This document shows positions 56,714 through 64,000 of a stretch of 64,000 bases of DNA, piece by piece. A program made the translations under genes and the position numbers. Origin of the DNA: Synaphobranchus kaupii (taxonomy: Eukaryota; Chordata; Actinopteri; Anguilliformes; Synaphobranchidae); assembly GCA_029718625.1 (NCBI GenBank), contig CM056376.1:77809386-77873385 (forward strand), given 5' to 3'. Under the pieces are notes generated by a model, which was not told the DNA's origin, searched no databases, and worked only from the letters and a program-made list of their open reading frames with translations. Numbering within the stretch: the stretch's first letter is position 1; every line of letters starts with the position of its first letter.

Positions 56714-59700
56714 TGTCCTTGACTGTACTGTATGTACTTAGGCCTCGAGAGCCCCTCTGGTGCTGGCAGACACAAAGAAACCTCCCGGCAGGGTGCGCTT
56801 TGTGAGTGCACAAAAAGTTTTTTATAGGAATTTTTTTTAATTTGTATTAGATATATATAAAATTCTATATTCTATATAGAATTTTAAAATATATTCTAAG
56901 AAAGAAAAGCGGTTTGGGGGATGGTTGTAGAATCTAGCCCTGTGTGATGGACCTTGTTTGGTGCCACCAGTCAGGAGTGATCCCATTACTGCTAGCCCAC
57001 TCTAAAAGAGGTTCCAAAATGGGGGAGCCACACAGCAGCAGGGGGAAAGAAGTGGTGAATTGGTGACCATGTTTTTTACAGTTCTCTGTGGCACAAAGAG
57101 GAAGTGAGCCAAGGCTAAGGGCTCCATTTAATTTCCATCCCTTGCCCTAACCCCAAGTTTCACCAAGAGCATGGAGCACTTCAGATCTTTGGAAGGAAAA
57201 GCCATATATGCATGCATTTAGAAATATTTTCAACATGCATTTTTCTAATTGTTCGATGCATATTCACTACGCATAGGTCTATACCAATAAAAAATCTTTT
57301 AATGATTTTTTTAAATTTTTTTTAGCATGAACTAGTAAAATAGTAATATTATTCATAGCCAAAAAGAGATCATATACAGACAGTGTTCGAATTGTCGTTG
57401 AACGCGGGGGAGCGCCGCTCCCCTTGTTAAGGGAAATTGGGGAAAATCGTCCCCCTTGTTAAGAAATGCAATTCTGTAAAATGAAACACATTGGGTTCAG
57501 TCCAATCACTTACTTTCACTCCTTGCAGCATTTACTCGTGTCCTTTCCTCGGTCCTTAGCTCCACCCAGGCCCGGACTGGCCATCTGGCAGTTCTGGCAA
57601 ATTTTCTACTGTAGCTTAGGCTACAATTCTTCATCATTTTTCCCAGATACTTCACTTGAACAGGACAAATAACCAATCACTGCTCAACTACGAGCGGGAA
57701 GTTGAGCAATGTCCAATCAGATAACACTTTAGTTGTTCACGTTTATGAAAGGACAGCCATCTTTTTGAACCCATCCGTGGTCAGTAGCTAGCATTCGTGC
57801 TACGTAATTCGAGTGTAGAACTCGCTAATAATGTTTATTTACAGGCCAGTTGAACAAATACATTGAAAATTATCAGTTCAGTGCTAGGTGCTAGTAGCTA
57901 GCGAGACGTAGCCTACAGTCAAGCAACGGACCTGGAAGTGGGAAAAATTATACACTGGGAACACAGAACTCTGTAGCTGGGAAGAAGTGTAGCTATGCTA
58001 CACTGGTCTGACTGCTTTGTTGCGAGAAAGAGAGATAGAGTGGTAGGACAGTTATTTTAATATTCTATTCTATTCATTTGTGGCTTTGTCATATATTGAT
58101 TAGTCATGTAAAGGCATGTAAAGTTGGCCGTGTGTGTTTTTTTTGGCCGCTGTGCCATGCTCGCGTGTGTGAATGTGTTTGTACGACATGAATTGCATCG
58201 GTAAAAGACAATTCACATAAATAGATGTAAGCTAAATGACATTATTCTTTCTCAATCATAGTTTTAATGCCGCGGTTTCCACCTCTGCTCGTTATTAGTG
58301 CAGGACAAATCATATGTCTGTTTGTAAAATTATGGCTGAAATGTTATTGTTAAGGTTTTATTTTTGGTTTGGCAGGGGATAAATTACAATGGCCTACAGG
58401 TAAATAAACTGTAAACTGTAATTTGTTCTGCTACTGAACAAGGGCAAGCTGCACCTAAAAATCTGAGGGGGCACAGAGGAATAATGATAGGAGTTGATAA
58501 TAAAATCCTGTTTGGAGAATAGTTTTGAGGGAATATACAGTCATCTTACAATATTTTTGGATGTATAATAACATTTGGAAATAAAATAAAATTGACTTTA
58601 TATGTAGCCTAGATAGATTCTGAGAAAGCTTAAAATGAAATCTGGCCAAATCGCTACTGCTTTGCACCGTTCGCTTGAGCAAAGCCATCAGTCCAAAACG
58701 CATTTTGAGGAGACAACATCGTTTGCAGCAATTATCTATTTGCTCGCTACGTCAATGTGAATGTGGTTACAATGATTTAAAACATTATTTCCAGCATCAA
58801 GTTAGAAAGCTGTATCTTGACTGTGAAGTTGAATGTGATCTCTAAAGCGGACGTAGCCTAGCATGCGGCGGTGCCATATATTTTTACTGCAATCTTGGAC
58901 TGTGATTCCAAACACTTTCAATAAACCAGTACAACAAATGTGACAGCTTTTATGTCATTTATTTGATGGCTCAAGTGTAGGATTAAGCGTTTTACAAGTT
59001 GATGGGTTTTTTGAAGGTTTATAAGAGCACACAATTCTTCACGGATCTTGCGTCTTAATTTTCTTCTCAAAGTGCACCAGATGGATGCATTTAACTGTTC
59101 AAATTGACAAAAATTTCTCCCGAGGGGGCATGCCCCCGGACCCCACTAGAGGGCGGGGGTTTACCAAATCATAGTAGAGCCAACCATTTTCATTATTTAT
59201 TTTTTGCCGGACGCATTCAACTGTATGAACATAATTATACTTATAGTCTAAATGTGACATATTGAAAAATTAATTGGCTATATTTTTGAAAGGACATGGG
59301 TTAACGTTAAGCATTGAAGGTTGCGTTTCCTAGTAACGAACACTGAATGATATGGGAAACAAAAACGTCAGTAATATGCTTATGCGCTGTAATGTGTTTT
59401 AGCCTCTTTTTTTCAATTTGAACCCTGTATACAGACATATTAGTTTCATCACTACCCTATTCCAGACATGGGTACACCATTATCCGGTCTCTGATTTGAA
59501 AGTTTGAGGTAGGACTTTTTTTTATTTTAAAAAAAAAACCTTTATCCTGTCCTGTCACTTACCTAACCGGCAACAGTACTCAGGCCCACCAACCACTGTT
59601 AGGCATCTTTTTCTGAGAAGAGGAAATTCCCGCTTTATTGCTAAAAGGTGTTTCCCCCCATGCTTATTTTACTTACAAATTCAAAAATTTTAAAAACTCA

Positions 59701-62700
59701 CTGTGTATACTTTGTTGTAAGTGGTGATAAATATGGGTTTTTGACTGCATACCAATGGAGTTAAGACAGCAATCTAGAACAACGTCATCATGAAGACAAA
59801 CTTTTCACATTAAAAGATCACATGCAGGTAGCGCAATACTTTGATCACTTCTACACTGTAGCTGCATTTTAATTGGTTTGTTAAAAAAAGATGGCGACAG
59901 AAAGCCTCTGTAGGACCCCCAACAACCAGGTAAATGTAAAGGTGTGAGGCATGATGGCAGGAATATAAAGTTTGTGAGCGTAAATAAGATGTTTGCATGG
60001 GGCAGCCTGTTTGGGTGTGGCAATCCTTCAAGAGGGACACCTGACATTACAGTTAAGACAAGTTAAGACAGGTCAAGACACCTTGGGTGCATTCAAATGG
60101 CAAAGCACCACAGAACTTTTCACAATGGAGTTGGTTGGAATAAGAGTCTGAATTAGAACAAGTAAAGCTCTCCACTTCACTCTCCATCATGATGCTCACT
60201 GAAATGCTTTGTGACAATTTGCTGTTTGACTGAATCCTGGGTTTGTTCTACAACAAAATAATCATCAGGAAGTTATTGAGCAGACTGGTAAGGACCACCA
60301 AACTGTTGTGCATCTGGCACCTTGGAAGATGCGTTTCATTTCCATATAGTTACTAGACAATTATACATTCTCCCAGATGGCACCATAGGACAACTAGAAA
60401 CTTATGCGATAGTAGGCCAGGAATAGAGATAGTAGACCAGTAGTCTGTGGGCACCAGACACATTGGTCAGAGAAGGTATTATGCAGCAGTGACCTGGAAC
60501 TCTGGCCAATTTAAACCCACCAACTCCTGGTAGGACAAAGCCAAATGTCTGCTCATGTGGACAAGTCATGTAGCCAATTTGTCTTTTTCCATATTAGTAC
60601 AATTTTTGAGTACAAGTTTCCAGTTCAGCAATATTAGAAGCCAACTATACCTCGCTCAGCCCTGCATATCAGCATTGAATACAGTGGGGCTGAGAAGTGC
60701 TTGGAAAATGTTATTGCTCTGCAAATCCATTCCTTTTACAGGTACCTATGTCGTAATCTATATTTAAAACTAGCTAAAAAAAATAAAAAAAACGTGGAAA
60801 CTAACTTGGTGGTGGTTCTTGAGCTTTGGCTAACTTATATAATTTTGTGAAGATGACAATCTGCTGTCAATCAAGTTCCAGTTAATTCTAGTTAGCAGCG
60901 ATAAAAATTATTAAGCAAATTTGGGTTTCCTGGCACCGATGAGGTGGTCAACACAATATTCCCTACATTTAGATTCAACATTTGCAGCGACAAGACATTC
61001 TAAATAAATGTTTATGAAGACACGTGGTTAGACAGAGCATCTATAGCCCAGTGTAAAAACAAACACAACTGGAACCTCCAAGAACAAGTACAGAAGGAAC
61101 ACAGGAGCTGACCATGTTTTAGATTACATTACATCTTTACTATTATCAAGCTATGTGCTTCCACTCCATCTATTAGGGAAGCATTACTCATTATAATAGG
61201 ACTGTGGAATAATAAAGGTAGTGAAATTCATTTTGAACATCTTTCCACCCATCAGCAATGTTCCTCACAGCTACAGAATACAAGTAAATGCAAAGAGCTG
61301 CATCCCGGTTTCATTGTTTACTTACAGAACTCAAATGTCCTCATTCCACAGAATCACGATAAACAAAGATACTTCCGCTCAGCCCAATTTTGGAGAATCG
61401 TGAGAAAATGAGCAAGACGAGACCCGTCGTAAGATGTACCAGGAGGCAGTATAAACATGACAAGGACACCAAGCACTCTGAGATATAGCTGGACCTGAGA
61501 CAGCATAGAAATATAGCGAGGCGCAGAGCCAAGCAGCAATGTCCTTTCATACAACCAGAAATAAGGAAAAAGTGTGACCAGCAATGCCATTTTCTTGGTA
61601 AAACACCAATAACTAATGGACAGTGAAAGTTCTGTTTACACTTGATGAACGTGTTTGTATAGCACTAATTATTTCCCCACCAAGCCCGCGAAACACTGAA
61701 GAATAGGCCAACACTGGCTGGAATTAAATAATCATGCATAATGTAACATGAGAATTTACGTCATGAACCTGTATATTAGAGTAATAGCCATTCTGTTGTC
61801 ACTGTAATGGCAACATATTCATCAGAAGCTATAAGCAACAAACAGAAGGAAGAACGGTGAGAAGTTTGAGTTTGTCCTTTCTGTTCCATGAATATACGGC
61901 CAAACCCATTTTCACACCGCCTAACAGAAACTAAAGTAGGCTAATTGACACTTATCTTATTGCGACCATTACACTGAGTACTGAAATGCGTTGAGATCAA
62001 TAACTGAAACATTTTTTTAAACTTCAATTAACGGCTCCTTCATTTTAAGTTCCCTACCAAATATTCTTGATCTGATGGCATGTCATTAGTTATTGCGTTA
62101 ACTTGCCAACCTTAAATGACAAGCCAGACCGAACAGACAGTAAGCAAACGTTAGCATGACTAGCCTATTGCAAACTTTGATCTGCTTTTGGTAGGCTATT
62201 CTACTTTAATCTAGGAGCGGCATTAAATGTTATCAGCCCCCTCTCTTTCAAGAGGAAAACTATTATTTGACAATTACAGTAGGCTACATCGCACCACAGT
62301 GGTGAACTAGGCGGGGCACGTTATCAGATAGCCTACATCACAACCAAAGTGACTGCCGTGGTTGCAATAAACAAAACGGTTAAAACTGCACATAGTCACG
62401 GTACTGGCAGCGACACAACTGAGAGTAGGTAGGCTACACAGGCCTTTTGCATCATTATCGATGTGATTAAAAACTGCTCACACCGAAGAATTCACATTTT
62501 TTAACAAAAAACCTTCGAACTTTTTCCTTTTCCGCTTCAACTTCCACACTGCCACAGGCTGAACACAAAACGCCATTTCATACAGTAGCCTAAAAACCCC
62601 GCACGGTCCAGATGAGGGTCAAGTCAACAATAAAACAGGAAAGCACGGAATCTCCGCATTGCACAATGAAGTAGGCAAGAAATATGGCCAAAAATACCCA

Positions 62701-62976
62701 GTAAAATCTTGTGTGTTCAGTTGTTTCACCCACGTTCCGCCATATTCTAGACATTTGACCTACTCTTCCGCAAACCGTGTGGTATGCATTTCAGAACCGG
62801 TCATTTATTTATTTGCACAATTGCAAAACTGCAGCACTTCGTGGACGAACCCGCAGCAAGCGTCAATATTAAGCTGTTGCAGATGTTCAGTTAACCCCCA
62901 CCCCCCGCCCCGCCACATTGAGACAAAGTTGCATTCAAAAGAATATTCCAAGATATGGTAAGTTAGGCTACTTACG
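56714..62976. other. intergenic DNA with hAT-like relics, no supported gene
   Basis: Relics include a CAGTGTTCGAATT end at 57381 followed by GGGGGAGCGCCGCTCCCC, a GCCCGGACTGGCCATCTGG piece at about 57583 and a CCCGAGGGGGCATGCCCCCGG piece at about 59115; all resemble pieces of fish hAT elements. A minus-strand hydrophobic frame at 61354-61590 begins with ATG after a plausible acceptor, but I do not recognise it. Confidence 0.4.
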
Positions 62977-63120
62977 GCTTCCCTCCCCGTCGCTCCAATC
63001 TGTCTACGTCTCTATCGCCGCCCGCCCGCACTTGCTTCTCTGGGTGAGGTTTTGAGTTTTTACGTGACGTCGCAGCCTCGTTTTCAGTCCGGCTCAGAAA
63101 CTGTGTCCACAAATCGCACA
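62977..63120 (-). promoter_or_regulatory. possible minus-strand CpG promoter and non-coding first exon
   Basis: GC- and CpG-rich sequence (CGCCGCCCGCCCGC) contains a CRE-like TGACGTCG at 63065-63072. Read on the minus strand it ends GGAAGCC|GTAAGTAG, a strong splice donor at about 62976. This is the usual look of a CpG-island promoter with a short 5' UTR exon of a gene running leftward. No coding exon was recognised downstream in the window. Confidence 0.4.
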
Positions 63121-64000
63121 GTGAAGGGTGCGTCTTTTTTTATTCAGCATATTTGACTCTGATTGACCCAAATTCCACGCATTGAATATCTAAACCAATC
63201 ATAATATGCTGTGTTCAATATTTGTTGAATAAAGTCAGCATATTTTGGACGTGTTACGCAAAATCGGTATAGGCCTAGGCCTACTGCCCACCGGCAAGTT
63301 TGCGAAACAAAGACATTTATAGTTTTTCCTTATTTCGTATTAGCCTATACGTAATTTCAGACGTTACGTGTTTGGAAAACGTACAAAAATTGGCATTTAT
63401 TTTAAAATAAGCGTGTTACCAAACTCGGCCCAGGGGGTTTCCTAGTTTATTTCAATCAATAATAACAATAATTTACAAAGTGCACTCAATTGTTTCACCT
63501 CTAGTTTGATTTCCCTATTTACAACCATTTTCCTTCAGAGCCTTGAACATTATGACAGAATATATATATTTGTTTTAGACCCTATGCATCAGTCTTATTT
63601 TTTTCCACACACCTGATGAATTAAGTTATTTTTGGTGTAGACAGCAACACTTTTATAAACAATACGTTTTTGCTTGGTCTGTGGTGTGCTTTTGATGTCA
63701 TTCCTTAAATTTGTAACAGACAAACATTTGATTAGTGAATGCGACCTTTACTTTCGTTCCAGAAAATGTATAACTGATTTGGGTTGTGTATGCTATCTGT
63801 AGGGCTATGTCAATTTGCACATGTCTGAATATCAAATTTTTTAAATGTTATTTGGCGTGCATGAAATACATGCCTGGATGTACCATCAGGGCATCCTGGG
63901 CGTGTGCCCAGGGACCCTCAACGCCAGGTGGCCCCCCTTTCCAGACCACCGAACCTGACCGAACTAGGCTATAATGTTCCAGACCAGTGTTCAAATTTCG
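63121..64000. other. intergenic DNA ending in a hAT-like relic
   Basis: No gene is seen. From about 63865 there is a GGGCATCCTGGGCGTGTGCCC segment of the type found in fish hAT elements, and the last bases (CAGTGTTCAAATTTCG) resemble the CAGTGTTCGAATT end seen at 57381. The element would continue past the window edge. Confidence 0.4.

Noticed and set aside
61354..61590. Hydrophobic minus-strand frame starting MALLVTLFPYFWLYERT
   Set aside because: It has a plausible acceptor before the ATG and lies downstream of the candidate promoter at 63 kb, but I recognise no family, an overlapping frame is equally hydrophobic, and no clear donor follows. Not supported as a gene.

Overview
The window is vertebrate nuclear DNA, almost certainly from a teleost fish. 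The evidence is a 5S-rRNA-derived SINE3, fish-type Tc1 and piggyBac transposons, L2-like and SGNH-ORF1 LINEs, 5-bp-TSD hAT-like elements, and long (GAGT)n-type minisatellites. I found no convincing host protein-coding exon. Nearly everything that can be named is mobile or repetitive DNA, much of it nested. All long open frames are either transposon proteins or by-products of tandem repeats. Layout: 60-2932 is a TTAA-flanked, piggyBac-like non-autonomous element. It carries a hAT insertion (1216-2250), which itself carries a 5-bp-TSD element (1692-2018). About 2933-4387 holds a decayed TIR element. From 4681 to 34682 lies a 30-kb array in which four copies of one LINE family (called here B, A, C and D in map order), all on the plus strand, alternate with blocks of a GTGGCTGAGTGAACGAGTGA-type minisatellite. 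LINE-B is a 5'-truncated ORF2 tail. LINE-A has a broken ORF1 with a 24-bp VNTR and a broken ORF2, and has a Harbinger-type element just upstream of it. LINE-C has a nearly intact ORF2 that is split only by a second copy of the TTAA element. LINE-D is decayed and split by a 606-bp foldback element with 219-bp arms. 34683-38777 is unannotated AT-rich DNA. 38778-47078 is a three-level nest: an old Tc1-like element has its right inverted repeat split by a piggyBac element (40426-47022), and the piggyBac leader contains an apparently intact Tc1-like element (41671-43201) whose DD34E transposase frame is complete. 49100-51790 is an L2-type LINE fragment split by hAT insertions. It is followed by a salmonid-type Tc1 end (to 52126), a SINE3 (53550-54086), a hAT element with a perfect 8-bp TSD (54561-56705) that carries a long-TIR MITE, and then about 7 kb of intergenic DNA. 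That last stretch contains one possible minus-strand CpG promoter with a first exon near 63 kb. How the parts relate: the LINE ORF1s carry an SGNH-esterase domain and the ORF2s carry an APE endonuclease, a reverse transcriptase and a C-terminal Cys/His knuckle. The 3' ends of three copies join the minisatellite at the same phase (TTGA|GTG), and the 5' ends of three copies start at different points directly from minisatellite. This fits repeated target-primed insertion, in one orientation, into a GAGTGA-rich target. The alternative is that the minisatellite grew out of the LINE tail. This is the most interesting signal in the window. Assembly collapse or misjoins cannot be excluded in such repeats.
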